A DNA stretch of 64,000 bases from contig JAEOTO010000003.1 of the NCBI GenBank assembly GCA_016839805.1, positions 1 through 64,000 on the forward strand, written 5' to 3'. Positions 40,649 through 49,861 of the stretch are shown one piece after another. The notes below the pieces were generated by a model that searched no databases, was not told where the DNA came from, and saw only the letters and a program-made list of their open reading frames with translations. The stretch is from Candidatus Hermodarchaeota archaeon (lineage in GTDB: Archaea > Asgardarchaeota > Hermodarchaeia > Hermodarchaeales > Hermodarchaeaceae). The translations under genes and the position numbers were made by a program. Position 1 is the first letter of the stretch, and each line of letters opens with the position of its first letter.

Positions 40649-41044
40649 TTACAGTAGTTCTACCACACCATTTGTTGCATCCACATGTACTTTTTGACCT
40701 ACCATGATTTTGTCAATTGGAATTTTGTCTATCGCGGGAATGTCGCTGATAATACAACCAACGGCAACAATGGTTTCTGTTTGCTGGTTTATTATGGCTA
40801 CCGGTCCTTTACCTGTTTTTGCTAATTGATAGAGCACATATGATCCAACTGTTGAACCTTTTCCACTTGGAAAGACTAGAATCTTCCCAGTGATGGATTG
40901 TCCCTCTAACTCATGGCCCTTTTCAACAACAATTCCTGTTTCTGGGTCGACTCCACCATAAAACGAAAGACTTTGGCTAGTCACCAAGGCTTCTCCAGTT
41001 GCTGTTCCAGGAGCGATTTTTCTTCCCCTAATTTTCTCAGTCAT
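40649..41044 (-). CDS. Phosphomevalonate dehydratase small subunit (AcnX-type, DUF126)
   Basis: 131 residues from ATG 41044, which overlaps the stop of the large subunit (ATGA). GRKIAPGTATGEALVTSQSL, LVFPSGKGSTVGSYVLYQ and the C-terminal KIMVGQKVHVDATNG are signatures. With the large subunit it forms the dehydratase that turns mevalonate 5-phosphate into trans-anhydromevalonate 5-phosphate in the archaeal mevalonate pathway. The serine in the SGKGS loop is near the active site. Confidence 0.9.
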   Translation of the reverse strand: MTEKIRGRKIAPGTATGEALVTSQSLSFYGGVDPETGIVVEKGHELEGQSITGKILVFPSGKGSTVGSYVLYQLAKTGKGPVAIINQQTETIVAVGCIISDIPAIDKIPIDKIMVGQKVHVDATNGVVELL

Positions 41045-42231
41045 TCGATGAACGCCTCCTGCAAACATTCTTCCAGTGAGCAATGTTTGATTTGGAATTT
41101 GTTACGTCCCTGGCCATAGTAGCACCCCTTCGCAGAGTCTGTGCATAACCCAGTGAATCGCCCCTTGATTGGAGCTACCACACAACAGGTATCACAAGCG
41201 AATTTAATGCCGGTAGCTTCGATAATTTTCGTGTATCCCATTCTATCGGCAACTTGTTTTGTTGGTCGTGCGGTAGTAATCCAAGTTTCCTTCTTGACAC
41301 GTTTTCCCTCGACCAGTTCAGCGATATGACGTATTTCATGTAAAGAGGCATGAGGACACCCAATACTAACGAAGTCAATCTCAGCATCTTCCTCGTTAAG
41401 TTCCTGTTCTGCTTCGGCGAGATCGCTTTCAGTAACTGTAAGGGTTTTTTTAGGAACTCGCATTTTATTGGGTGTTAAGCCTTCCATGTGGAAAAGCGCC
41501 GTACCACCATAGGTGGCGATAGAAGCGCAGAAGGCTTTGAGCTCATCAGTACTTGCCTTGGAGATGCCTGTGATATAGGGAATGGTCCATTCAACTTTGG
41601 AGTCGAGTATCTCACCAATGACTTTGCCCAGGGTGCCGAATTGAGCCGTTCCTGTGATGGAGGCTTTTACTTTGGTAGCTACATGAGCTTGACGGTTCTT
41701 ATCTAAATGATAGCCATACTCCGGAGTATACCCGGTTAATGCAGCTGCTAATGCGCTAGGACCGCCTTCTCGATTAGTTTTCGCCCCAATCACTGAGTTG
41801 GCGAAGCAAACAGCACTACTTTCAGCCCATGCAATGTGTTCGCCATAATGGGGAAGGTTGCCAACTAGGTAGGGTGTGCAAGTACAAGTAGTGATAATGT
41901 CCATTTTCGCAAAGGCATTTACAACACGTTCCTGATTTTTGGCAAATTCGGGATCAATGCCCAATACTCGCCAATTCTCGAGGTCCATCCCTGCTGGATT
42001 TAGGGTCGTTAAAACGCGCACACGACCGTCTTTTGCCATTTGGGAGAGCCAGTCCAGGCCAGGTTCGCCTAGATTAGCATAACTGACGCCTGCAATTTGT
42101 ACTGATGTTACAGGAATCATTTTCTCAGCTTCAAAGATTTCACCGAGTGCCGAGAGGATCTCCATGCTTTTCTGAGTAGCATAACCATGCTTGCCCTCCA
42201 ACATTTCCAGTTGGAGTTTGGTGAGCTTCAT
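41041..42231 (-). CDS. Phosphomevalonate dehydratase large subunit (AcnX-type)
   Basis: 396 residues from ATG 42231; GTG 42243 adds four. MDIITTCTCTPYLVGNLPHY carries the cysteines of the iron-sulfur cluster, IAWAESSAVCFANSVIGAKT follows, and later C residues occur in SIGCPHASL and KFACDTCCVV. It is the aconitase-X catalytic chain paired with the DUF126 small subunit. It overlaps the small subunit by 4 bp. The pair sits beside the UbiD-like decarboxylase and mevalonate kinase, as expected for the archaeal pathway. Confidence 0.92.
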   Translation of the reverse strand: MKLTKLQLEMLEGKHGYATQKSMEILSALGEIFEAEKMIPVTSVQIAGVSYANLGEPGLDWLSQMAKDGRVRVLTTLNPAGMDLENWRVLGIDPEFAKNQERVVNAFAKMDIITTCTCTPYLVGNLPHYGEHIAWAESSAVCFANSVIGAKTNREGGPSALAAALTGYTPEYGYHLDKNRQAHVATKVKASITGTAQFGTLGKVIGEILDSKVEWTIPYITGISKASTDELKAFCASIATYGGTALFHMEGLTPNKMRVPKKTLTVTESDLAEAEQELNEEDAEIDFVSIGCPHASLHEIRHIAELVEGKRVKKETWITTARPTKQVADRMGYTKIIEATGIKFACDTCCVVAPIKGRFTGLCTDSAKGCYYGQGRNKFQIKHCSLEECLQEAFIE

Positions 42232-42239
42232 CGCATTTA

Positions 42240-43550
42240 TCACTCCTCAAGGAACTTCTTCAAATCCACGTCAGGGAAACTAGCTTTTGCAAAGGTTTTA
42301 CCCGCTTCAACCTTCAAAGGATGAGTGAGGTCATAGCCAATTTTTGTCGTAAGGTAGGTTCCTGGCTCGGAACTGGGGTCTAAACTGCTTCCACGTTCTT
42401 TCTCTTTGATGACTATATCAGTATCTCCTTGAAATCGAGTAGCCATAGCCCATTCAACATCGTAGGGATCGTAAATGTCAATGTCTTTGTCAACGATGAA
42501 GGCATGTTTGAGGCTTCGGTGACCTTCAAAGGCGCCTTCAATGGCTAATTTCCCATCTTCCTCCCGTTGTTTGTCGATTTGCACTACGGCGTGTAGCCAG
42601 CTACACCCGCCCGGGTCAATATTAACATCAAGGCAACGAACACCCTTTTCGGTAATTTTACGGAAAATCGTGGGTTCACGGGGCATACCCATGAGGACTT
42701 TGTGTTCAAAGGCTCCAGGTAGCAGGGCTTGCCAAATTGCATCTTTGCGATGCGTAATGCAAGTAAGTTTGAAAATTGGTTCATTCCTAATGACATCATA
42801 GGTTTGGGTTAGGTCAATGAATGGTCCTTCTGCATGTCGTTTGTCACGGTAAACCTTTCCTTCGAGAACCCATTCACAGTCTGCAGGAATGAGCAAATCA
42901 GAGGTTTTCGCCTTAACTACATGAATGGGTTCGAGGGCATTAGCGATTTCAAGTTCGTTAATGCCTATTTCTACACTGGTGGCCGCTGCAACTAGAATAT
43001 TTGGCGAATTTCCTATGCAGAAGGCCACATCGATTTCACCGATATCTTCAAGGAAGGTGTGGAAGTTCCGCTTGGCAACAACGCGTGTACTCATTTTATT
43101 TTTCTCAAGTTGCATTGCCCGATGAAAATCTAAGTTTTGACCATATTTTGGATGTCCTGCAACAACAACTGCTGAAGAGATATAGGGGCCTCCATCACGT
43201 TCATTGTGCAAGAGAATGGGAACCTTATCAAGGTCAACGGTTGATTCGACTATCTCTTGGCAAGGCGCGGATTTGATTTCCTTAGGAACCGACCGATCTT
43301 CAATAGCTTTACTGAGGGTTGGAATGATATCCTTTGATGTAATTTTCAAGTAAGAAGCAATACTGTCCTTACTACAGAAGAGATTGCCCATAATTCGGTA
43401 CTCCGAGTCCCTAACGTTTTCAAAGAGCACCGGTTTGGGTTCAACAGCTTTGAGTACTCCAGCTGCCTCTAACCGTTTTGAAACTGGTTTAGTTATTTTA
43501 AGAAGAGAACCTTCCTTTTCCAATTGCTGTAGATGCTCACGTATACCCAT
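42240..43550 (-). CDS. UbiD-family decarboxylase, anhydromevalonate phosphate decarboxylase
   Basis: 436 residues from ATG 43550, which has GGTGA 5-6 nt upstream; the longer frame to 43634 overlaps the kinase gene. SSAVVVAGHPKYGQNLDFHR, RNFHTFLEDIGEIDVAFCIG, PADCEWVLEGKV and DVNIDPGGCSWLHAVVQ are UbiD signatures. The family uses prenylated FMN, made by UbiX, which is not in the window. In the archaeal mevalonate route it decarboxylates anhydromevalonate phosphate to isopentenyl phosphate. The context with MVK, AcnX and IDI2 supports that role over aromatic decarboxylation. Confidence 0.9.
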   Translation of the reverse strand: MGIREHLQQLEKEGSLLKITKPVSKRLEAAGVLKAVEPKPVLFENVRDSEYRIMGNLFCSKDSIASYLKITSKDIIPTLSKAIEDRSVPKEIKSAPCQEIVESTVDLDKVPILLHNERDGGPYISSAVVVAGHPKYGQNLDFHRAMQLEKNKMSTRVVAKRNFHTFLEDIGEIDVAFCIGNSPNILVAAATSVEIGINELEIANALEPIHVVKAKTSDLLIPADCEWVLEGKVYRDKRHAEGPFIDLTQTYDVIRNEPIFKLTCITHRKDAIWQALLPGAFEHKVLMGMPREPTIFRKITEKGVRCLDVNIDPGGCSWLHAVVQIDKQREEDGKLAIEGAFEGHRSLKHAFIVDKDIDIYDPYDVEWAMATRFQGDTDIVIKEKERGSSLDPSSEPGTYLTTKIGYDLTHPLKVEAGKTFAKASFPDVDLKKFLEE

Positions 43551-43569
43551 TATATTCACCTCTTCGATA

Positions 43570-44508
43570 CTATACTCCAATTTGATAGCGCCAGGCAGAG
43601 AAGCCTCGCTGTTTGATTGCACCAAAGACATCATTTTGGAGAGTTCGCCCTGGTGTCAATGCAACCATATTACCACCTCGCCCAGTCCCCGTAAGCTTGG
43701 CACCCCACGCTCCCAACTGTCGGGATACCCCAACGAGTTCTTCTATTTCCACACAAGAAACACCAATCTCAATGAGTAGATTATGATTTTGGTTCATCAA
43801 TAACCCAATCAATTGGAGGTCCATATCCTCCAAACCTTTGCTTGCAGTTTCCACAAGTTCTAGGTAGTCTTCGGTGATTTGGTCAAACCACTTTGTTTTC
43901 TCATCCTTCATCCGTCTTACGTCGTCGACTACTTCCTTTGTACTCGCGGTGATTCCTGTGCTCGCAATAACAATGTCTGTGGGTTGTTTTAGTTTGATTG
44001 TATCAATGGTTGGGGGTCCACCAGATAAGTCTCGTTTGTACCAGACAATCCCACCAAAAGTGGCAGCAGTGTTATCAATTCCGCTTGGTGTGCCATGGTA
44101 GCCTTTTTCGCCTTCGTATGCACACGCATTTACTTGGTGATCATCCCAACCCAGTTTGAATTCATCATTTAATGCTCGTGCGATTGCAGTACAACTAGCG
44201 GCACTGGCTCCAATTCCACTTGCACAGACCAGTTTGCCACCGAGGGTGATATGAATGCCTTCTTCGCTAGTATCAATCCCCGCGAAGCGCAGAATATGGT
44301 CAATGGAGACCTTTTGTTCGTCATATTTCTTCTTTTTATATCCAGGCACCGCCGGACGATTATCTGTCAGGGTCCATCCTGCTTCTGAAGTTCGTCGAAC
44401 TGTCGCTATTGTTGTTGCTCCAACAGCTGCGGCGATTGCAGGAAATCCGTATACAACAAAGTGTTCGCCAAACAGGATTACTTTACCAAAACCGGAACCT
44501 TTACCCAA
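43570..44508 (-). CDS. mvk: Mevalonate kinase
   Basis: 312 residues from TTG 44508, with GGAGGT 8 nt upstream. FGKVILFGEHFVVYGFPAIA is the N-terminal GHMP motif, LVCASGIGASAASCTAIARA is the ATP loop (pattern P/S-x-x-x-G-L-G-S-S, here SGIGASAA), HGTPSGIDNTAATFGG supplies the catalytic aspartate, and KLTGTGRGGNMVAL is motif 3. It phosphorylates mevalonate. The glutamate and aspartate of the active site are present. It is the first gene of the mevalonate cluster and lies 160 bp downstream of uS2. Confidence 0.95.
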   Translation of the reverse strand: MGKGSGFGKVILFGEHFVVYGFPAIAAAVGATTIATVRRTSEAGWTLTDNRPAVPGYKKKKYDEQKVSIDHILRFAGIDTSEEGIHITLGGKLVCASGIGASAASCTAIARALNDEFKLGWDDHQVNACAYEGEKGYHGTPSGIDNTAATFGGIVWYKRDLSGGPPTIDTIKLKQPTDIVIASTGITASTKEVVDDVRRMKDEKTKWFDQITEDYLELVETASKGLEDMDLQLIGLLMNQNHNLLIEIGVSCVEIEELVGVSRQLGAWGAKLTGTGRGGNMVALTPGRTLQNDVFGAIKQRGFSAWRYQIGV

Positions 44509-44668
44509 GATTGGTAACCTCCAGGAACGTGGTAATTCTATAGGAATTAGGTATTTTCAACCTATTTTCTTCAGGGGAACTCTGGGTCGATTCGTAGCTA
44601 ACCGCTTAATAGCCTTTCCATGCCTCTTAGAAAATATTTTACGAAAAATAAACCGGTTATTAGAGATA

Positions 44669-45283
44669 TTAGGCTTCAACACGGCGTAACATGGCTTCAA
44701 AGTCTTCAACCTTGAAGGGGAATTCAGCGTCAGGGGTTAATTGCCCTCGCTCGCGAAGCACTTGTCTGGCGAGAAGCCAATAGGTCAATGAAAGAGATTT
44801 GCGGCCTTTGTTATTACATGGAATAGCAAGGTCAATATATTGAAGCGAATTGTCTGTGTCTACGAGGGCAACGATTGGTACACGAATTTTTGCTCCTTCT
44901 CTAACAGCTTGAGCATCAGCCCTTGGATCGGTGATAAAGATTATTGATGGTTCAGTATATTGCGGTAAACTTGGGTTAGTGAATGTCCCTGGAATGAATC
45001 GACCTGCAAGTGGAGTTGCACCAATTACTGTGCAGAAGGTTTGGATAGGTTTTTGTGCATATTGCCGAGCACCCACAACGGCGATAGAGGAGGGATCAGC
45101 ACGAGCTAGCATACTAGATGCAACTCGGATACGTTCATCGAATTTTCGAATATCCAATACATAAAGACCATCTTGGCGAACGCGGTAGATGTAGGGTTCC
45201 ATGGTGACAGTTTTTACCTGGGTGCCAATGTGAATACCAGCAGCAAGATATTGATCCAGTGCAACAAGTAAATCTTCAGTCAT
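44669..45283 (-). CDS. rps2: Small ribosomal subunit protein uS2
   Basis: 204 residues. LAAGIHIGTQVKTVTMEPYI, YVLDIRKFDERIRVA, VGARQYAQKPIQTFC, GRFIPGTFTNP and IPCNNKGRKSLSLTYWLLAR are archaeal/eukaryotic uS2 signatures. It lies 2 nt after RpoN, and the usual enolase and RpoK genes between them are absent. Confidence 0.97.
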   Translation of the reverse strand: MTEDLLVALDQYLAAGIHIGTQVKTVTMEPYIYRVRQDGLYVLDIRKFDERIRVASSMLARADPSSIAVVGARQYAQKPIQTFCTVIGATPLAGRFIPGTFTNPSLPQYTEPSIIFITDPRADAQAVREGAKIRVPIVALVDTDNSLQYIDLAIPCNNKGRKSLSLTYWLLARQVLRERGQLTPDAEFPFKVEDFEAMLRRVEA

Positions 45284-45285
45284 GG

Positions 45286-45486
45286 TTACGTTCGCTCCGC
45301 AAATTGTAAAATGTCATCGATGATGTCAACATGGCTGAGTAGCATTCGACGACAACAATACCGTTTCAGTCCCATCGAATCCAGAACTGTTGCTGGATCT
45401 TCGCCCTGTCGGATGCGTCGGTTAAATTCTTCCCATCTATCTGCAACCAGGCGACCACATGTGAAACACCGAATTGGGATAATCAT
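45286..45486 (-). CDS. rpoN: RNA polymerase subunit RpoN (Rpb10)
   Basis: 66 residues from ATG 45486; the longer frame to 45645 overlaps uS9. [20 protein letters not shown] and [13 protein letters not shown] carry the atypical CX2C...CC zinc site. It is a small assembly subunit that joins RpoD and RpoL. Its neighbour RpoK is missing from the expected place. Confidence 0.96.
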   Translation of the reverse strand: MIIPIRCFTCGRLVADRWEEFNRRIRQGEDPATVLDSMGLKRYCCRRMLLSHVDIIDDILQFAERT

Positions 45487-45502
45487 AGGTTCATCTTCTC
45501 CT

Positions 45503-45904
45503 TTATCGATAACTCTTCTGTTTGCGTGCCCGGGCGCCAGGTCCACCAAATTTCTTCTTTTCTTTTCGTCGAGAATCTCCTGCCATAAGAGTACGATCAT
45601 ATTCGACAAAATGTTGTCGAAGATCCGCACTCTTCGTATAGTCAACTAAACCTCGTGCAACAGCAATACGAGATGCTTGGGCTTGACCCATGGTTCCTCC
45701 ACCACGAACGTTGATTCGAATGTCAATTTTGGAAGTCAAATCATCACTAGCAATGAGAAGAGGTTCTTCAATAATTTGACGTGCCATTAAAGGCATATAG
45801 TTCTCCAGAGGAGTTTTGTTGATGTAAACTCGTCCAGTTCCTTCCCGAATAGTGGCACGAGCAATGGCAGTTTTTCGTTTTCCTGAACTAACAACAATTT
45901 TCAT
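45503..45904 (-). CDS. rps9: Small ribosomal subunit protein uS9
   Basis: 133 residues from ATG 45904. [40 protein letters not shown] and the basic C-terminus [14 protein letters not shown] are typical; the terminal KxYR contacts the P-site tRNA. The ATG overlaps the TGA of uL13 (ATGA). Confidence 0.97.
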   Translation of the reverse strand: MKIVVSSGKRKTAIARATIREGTGRVYINKTPLENYMPLMARQIIEEPLLIASDDLTSKIDIRINVRGGGTMGQAQASRIAVARGLVDYTKSADLRQHFVEYDRTLMAGDSRRKEKKKFGGPGARARKQKSYR

Positions 45905-46380
45905 GTTAATCCCTTCCATCCAAGTTCGCGGGCAATTTCACCTAAATAAACCGTACGACGTCCCTTTCGTTCATATTCAGAGATATCAAGTTGGCGTTTT
46001 GTTTTGAGACCTTCAGGTGTTCCAGTGTAAACGCGAAGTCGCTTCATTGCTTTACGACCACGATCCTTCTTCCAAGGAACCATACCTCGGATTATACGAC
46101 GGAGCATAAAATCTGGTTGCCGAGGGTGTAATGGACCCTTCCAAGGAGCGGTTCGGGTTCGGATTCCCAAGCGTTCTTTATATGCTCTAATAAGACTTGC
46201 TCGGTCTCCGGATAGAACTGCTTTTTCAGCATTTATTACTGCAACATGTTCACCTTGGAGGAGCTGTTTAGCTACAACTGTAGCTAGGCGTCCAGCAACA
46301 GTGTTTTCAGCATCTACTACGAGAGGTTCTATAGGTTTTGGAACCTCTTCCTTTGATGCTTGGGATTTTTGCTCAGACAT
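45901..46380 (-). CDS. rpl13: Large ribosomal subunit protein uL13
   Basis: 159 residues. VVDAENTVAGRLATVVAKQL, INAEKAVLSGDRAS, RRIIRGMVPWKKDRGRKAMK and RLRVYTGTPEG are signatures. The first ~18 residues are a charged extension (EQKSQASKEEVPKP). It is an early 50S assembly protein. Confidence 0.97.
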   Translation of the reverse strand: MSEQKSQASKEEVPKPIEPLVVDAENTVAGRLATVVAKQLLQGEHVAVINAEKAVLSGDRASLIRAYKERLGIRTRTAPWKGPLHPRQPDFMLRRIIRGMVPWKKDRGRKAMKRLRVYTGTPEGLKTKRQLDISEYERKGRRTVYLGEIARELGWKGLT

Positions 46381-46392
46381 TCAGATTCCTCC

Positions 46393-46752
46393 TTAACTTA
46401 CAAGCATGACTTCCTTTCCGGTGGGATTCTTCTCCATGAGTTCTTCTAAAGTCAGGCACTTTCCACCCTGTGCCTCAATTTTTGCACGAGCCTGAGCAGA
46501 AAATGTGAAGGCAGCAACTTCTAACTTGTCTTTAATAATGCCATCAGATAGCACCTTTCCCGGCACGACCATTATGCGACCTTTAGTAAAGTTGTGTTGT
46601 AGGTCACCAACATTTACAGCAACACGATTTTGGCGGGGGGATCGAAGTTTTTCAAATAATGTTCGCCAAATCCGACCTCCAGGATTACGAGATTGCCGTT
46701 TCAGTTTGATAAGCAGTTGTTGCCGGATTTCATTAGGTGACTTGGTAACCAT
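46393..46752 (-). CDS. rpl18e: Large ribosomal subunit protein eL18
   Basis: 119 residues, normal length. RQSRNPGGRIWRTLFEKLRS, RVAVNVGDLQHNFTKGRIMV, VPGKVLSDGIIKDKLEVAAF and FSAQARAKIEAQGG match eL18. It lies between RpoD and uL13 as usual. Confidence 0.96.
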   Translation of the reverse strand: MVTKSPNEIRQQLLIKLKRQSRNPGGRIWRTLFEKLRSPRQNRVAVNVGDLQHNFTKGRIMVVPGKVLSDGIIKDKLEVAAFTFSAQARAKIEAQGGKCLTLEELMEKNPTGKEVMLVS

Positions 46753-46764
46753 TGAATCTCACGC

Positions 46765-47706
46765 TCACTTTTTCTTTTTTGTCTTTGATTTAGAAGCGGT
46801 TTTAGTCTTTGTCTTTGAAGCAGGTGCTTTCGGCTCCTTCTTTTTCTTCGGTTTTTTAGGAAGCGCTTTTTTCTTAGCCCGGGGTTTTTTCGGTGTGACT
46901 TTCGGTACACGTCCTGGAAGTAAAGTAATGAGTTCTTCGTATTTTTTACGGAAAACATCAAGCCCTTTTTCAAAGATGGTCATGGGGGGGAGGGCGCCTG
47001 TGGATTCAATTGTTACAATGAAGTTATTTTCATCATGGGATACTGCAATAGCTTGTACGTCACAGGTTTCAACACACAGATTGCAAAGGGTACAGTTTTT
47101 CTCATCGACCACCACAGCCTTATCTTTTTGCATTTCAAAGACCTGGCGGAAACAAACCTCTACACACTCTTTACAGCCATCACACTTGTTAGTATCCACT
47201 TTGACATGAGGAATCATTTTGTAAGCCATAGTAGAGACTGGCTGCCATTTCGCATGATCTTGTCCAATACCCAGACGAGCATATGCTTCTATAACGATAC
47301 GTTGACCCTTCGCTAATTTTGCTATGGGGATTTTATCACTAACAGGAACGACTTCTGGATCTTGGGGTTTCAGGTCTCCCGTAGTAGCGATAAAACCGTC
47401 TTCGGGTGCTTCAACCTCCATAGTAAATCCGGCTTGACATAAATGACATCCAACACCTTCACAAGTACAATCCGAAGAGACAACATATTGGTCGTAGTTA
47501 GTTTTTAGAGGAACTAAACCAAGGCGGTGTGCAATTATTTCATCAAATAGGGGCGATTGATTTTCTAAGATCACGACTTCTTCAATTGCCATAGTTGGAG
47601 TTTCAGCGAGCATAATACGGCGTATGGCATTAATTAAACCTGGACGGACTTCCTCAACACGCATTTGAAGGGTATTATCCGTTTGTTCAAGTACAGTGAC
47701 TTTCAT
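46765..47706 (-). CDS. rpoD: RNA polymerase subunit RpoD (Rpb3) with two Fe-S motifs
   Basis: 313 residues. The N-terminal alpha-like domain has PGLINAIRRIMLAETPTMAI and AHRLGLVPLKTNYDQY, with a further cysteine group CTCEGVGCHLC. The ferredoxin-like insertion carries CDGCKECVEVC and CTLCNLCVETC, enough for two [4Fe-4S] clusters. The final ~55 residues are a Lys-rich tail not found in ordinary RpoD (~265 residues). It pairs with RpoL in the assembly platform of RNA polymerase. The clusters are thought to aid assembly. Confidence 0.96.
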   Translation of the reverse strand: MKVTVLEQTDNTLQMRVEEVRPGLINAIRRIMLAETPTMAIEEVVILENQSPLFDEIIAHRLGLVPLKTNYDQYVVSSDCTCEGVGCHLCQAGFTMEVEAPEDGFIATTGDLKPQDPEVVPVSDKIPIAKLAKGQRIVIEAYARLGIGQDHAKWQPVSTMAYKMIPHVKVDTNKCDGCKECVEVCFRQVFEMQKDKAVVVDEKNCTLCNLCVETCDVQAIAVSHDENNFIVTIESTGALPPMTIFEKGLDVFRKKYEELITLLPGRVPKVTPKKPRAKKKALPKKPKKKKEPKAPASKTKTKTASKSKTKKKK

Positions 47707-47745
47707 ATTAGCTCACCTTTTTTCTACGCCACATCCAATACGACA

Positions 47746-48378
47746 CTACACTCGGCGACCGCGCCGCCCACCTGGGCGTCGAGTTCCGTCATGAGGCATA
47801 GGCGTAACCTCTTCTATTCGACCAATTCGTAATCCAGCTCGTGCTAAAGCACGAATAGCTGCTTGAGCTCCGGGACCAGGAGTCTTCGGACCATGTCCAC
47901 CAGGAGCTCGAACTTTAATATTCACACGGGTAATGTCGCGGTCCATAGCTGCACGAGCAGCACGAAAAGCAGCTTGCATAGCTGCATAGGGAGAACTTTC
48001 ATCGCGGTCAGCCCGGACAATCATTCCACCAGATGCACGCGCGATTGTTTCTGCTCCAGTAATATCGGTGATATGGACAATCGTGTCGTTATACGAGCTA
48101 TAGATATGTGCGACACCCCACTTTTCCTCACTGTCTACAGGGGTTGGTGTTCGAGCACGTCTACCAGAACGTGGAGATCGAGAGCGTGTTCTCCTTCGAG
48201 GTTTTTCTTCATCAGCTTCCCTGAATTTTTTTATTGGCTTTTTCTCTGTAGATGATGGCTTCTTGGTGGGAGTTTCTGTAGGTCTAGGAGGTTTTTCTTC
48301 CTTAGCTTCCTTAGCTTCCTTAGCTTCTCCCTTGGGGTCCTTTTCGGTTTCTACCTTAGATTCTTTCTTCTTTGCCAT
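47746..48378 (-). CDS. rps11: Small ribosomal subunit protein uS11 with ~85-residue N-terminal extension
   Basis: 210 residues. The core begins near residue 86 ([20 protein letters not shown]), followed by [20 protein letters not shown], then [20 protein letters not shown] and [14 protein letters not shown]. The extension before it is rich in K, E, R, P and S and includes KEAKEAKE repeats and an [14 protein letters not shown] segment. Typical archaeal uS11 is about 130 residues. The extension would start at the ATG 48378; there is no internal start with a ribosome site as strong. Confidence 0.96.
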   Translation of the reverse strand: MAKKKESKVETEKDPKGEAKEAKEAKEEKPPRPTETPTKKPSSTEKKPIKKFREADEEKPRRRTRSRSPRSGRRARTPTPVDSEEKWGVAHIYSSYNDTIVHITDITGAETIARASGGMIVRADRDESSPYAAMQAAFRAARAAMDRDITRVNIKVRAPGGHGPKTPGPGAQAAIRALARAGLRIGRIEEVTPMPHDGTRRPGGRRGRRV

Positions 48379-48414
48379 TAATTATCACCAATTTCAATAT
48401 GTAAACATAAGCGA

Positions 48415-49167
48415 TTATGAGGTGTCTTTTTTCGTTGAGTTGGCTTTCCTCTTTTTCGCAGGAGGTTTCTCCTCGACTTTCTCCTTATTTTTCTCTTCTT
48501 CATCAAGTTCTGGTTCATCTTCGTCAACTTCTTCCTCAAGAGAAACCTCTTTGATATCCCGGACAGCAGGCAACTTGACCTCTATGGGCTCCGGCTTATC
48601 TACAGCGGCTTCTGAATCTTCAGGTTTGGGCATCACTGCCTCACCCTTTGGAAGTTCAGGGTGATTAGGACTATGATAGGGACTATTAGGTGAATATTCA
48701 AGTTTCTTTTCCAGATCTCTGTAAAGTAGCATCCCAGGAGAAGTGACCCTATGCCCGTCAAGACTAATGTGACCATGCACTATCAATTGACGGGCATGAT
48801 GCATTGTTTTTGCTAAACCTTGGCGAACCACCTGGGTTTGTAAGCGCCGTTCGAGGATGTCACGGATTGTAAGATCTAAAATGTCATCTAATTGTGAATG
48901 TTTATCGATGAGGGCTAATCGGTTAATACGTCCAAGTAATTGTGATTCCCGGATAGTCCGCTCTTCTACAGGTAGGGCTACGAGATCACGTGCTGTCCCT
49001 CGAAACCGAGCTAGAAGAGATCGGTGTCGCCATAGCTCGCGTTTGTTGCGTAACCCATATTCCCCAACATAAATTAGTTCTTCAGCTAAGCGTGTTTTTT
49101 GCCAAGGATGTCCGGGTGCAACATATTTTTTCTTTGGCTTTCGTATTCCGCCCAATGTATTATTCAC
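48415..49167 (-). CDS. rps4: Small ribosomal subunit protein uS4 with acidic/basic C-terminal extension
   Basis: 250 residues. Core motifs are RKPKKKYVAPGHPWQKTRL, GEYGLRNKRELWRHRSLLAR, ERRLQTQVVRQGLAKTMHHA and LIVHGHISLDGHRVTSPGML. The last ~70 residues are an acidic stretch (EEEVDEDEPELDEEEKNKE) followed by KKRKANSTKK. Archaeal uS4 is normally ~170-180 residues. It overlaps uS13 by 4 bp. Confidence 0.97.
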   Translation of the reverse strand: MNNTLGGIRKPKKKYVAPGHPWQKTRLAEELIYVGEYGLRNKRELWRHRSLLARFRGTARDLVALPVEERTIRESQLLGRINRLALIDKHSQLDDILDLTIRDILERRLQTQVVRQGLAKTMHHARQLIVHGHISLDGHRVTSPGMLLYRDLEKKLEYSPNSPYHSPNHPELPKGEAVMPKPEDSEAAVDKPEPIEVKLPAVRDIKEVSLEEEVDEDEPELDEEEKNKEKVEEKPPAKKRKANSTKKDTS

Positions 49168-49622
49168 CTTGAAGTTAGTCGCTTTCGTCTAACGCCAACT
49201 GTTCGTCCTTTACGACCTGTAGTCCGAGTGCGTTGTCCACGAACCTTTAGCCCGAGACCATGACGTATACCTCGCCAATTCTTAGTTTTCATGAGATAGT
49301 CGATATCCATTTTGTTTTGGAACTCAAGGTCTGCACCAATGATGTGCTTGTTCTCACCAGTCGCCATGTCTTTTTGTCGGTTCAGCATCCAGTGAGGAAT
49401 TCCGAATTTTGACGGAGCCTGAAGGATCTCTTCAATTTTTGTAACATCTTTATCGGTAATGAAACCTGCCCGTTGATCTGGGTTTAATCCGGCTACTTCA
49501 ATGATAGCCCGGGCTAACCGACGACCGACGCCTTTGACAGCGCTCAATGCTCTGTCCAGTTTCATACTTCCGTCGATGTCAGTACGAGCGACACGGATGA
49601 TATATCGGTATGACGACGACAA
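49164..49622 (-). CDS. rps13: Small ribosomal subunit protein uS13
   Basis: 152 residues. YRYIIRVARTDIDGSMKLDR, ALSAVKGVGRRLARAIIEVA, IPHWMLNRQKDMATGENKHI and the basic RIRHGLGLKVRGQRTRTTGR-type C-terminus (WRGIRHGLGLKVRGQ here) are typical. It contacts the P-site tRNA and the 50S subunit. The gene starts 240 bp from the tRNA-Ser gene, which lies on the other strand. Confidence 0.97.
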   Translation of the reverse strand: MSSSYRYIIRVARTDIDGSMKLDRALSAVKGVGRRLARAIIEVAGLNPDQRAGFITDKDVTKIEEILQAPSKFGIPHWMLNRQKDMATGENKHIIGADLEFQNKMDIDYLMKTKNWRGIRHGLGLKVRGQRTRTTGRKGRTVGVRRKRLTSR

Positions 49623-49827
49623 GTTAGCACCTCAAATAGCACTAGCTCTGAGCTATCGCATTCGAAATACAGAGCGGCTTTTAAATGTGTTGCCAAAGTC
49701 CGAATCTTACCTAACTGATTTTCTTCATTCATCGATATTCGGTTCCGACAATCAATTCCCCAGAGGCCACAATCCTTCACACTAAAAACGTTGAATACCT
49801 AGAGTGGTAAACAACCATCAACTAAAT

Positions 49828-49835
49828 CTTTAAAG
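49828..49835 (+). promoter_or_regulatory. TATA box of tRNA-Ser
   Basis: CTTTAAAG is centred about 30 nt before the first base of the tRNA. Spacing fits archaeal transcription starting at or just before the mature 5' end. Confidence 0.6.
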
Positions 49836-49861
49836 GCGCATATGAGGGAAAAGAACGCCGA

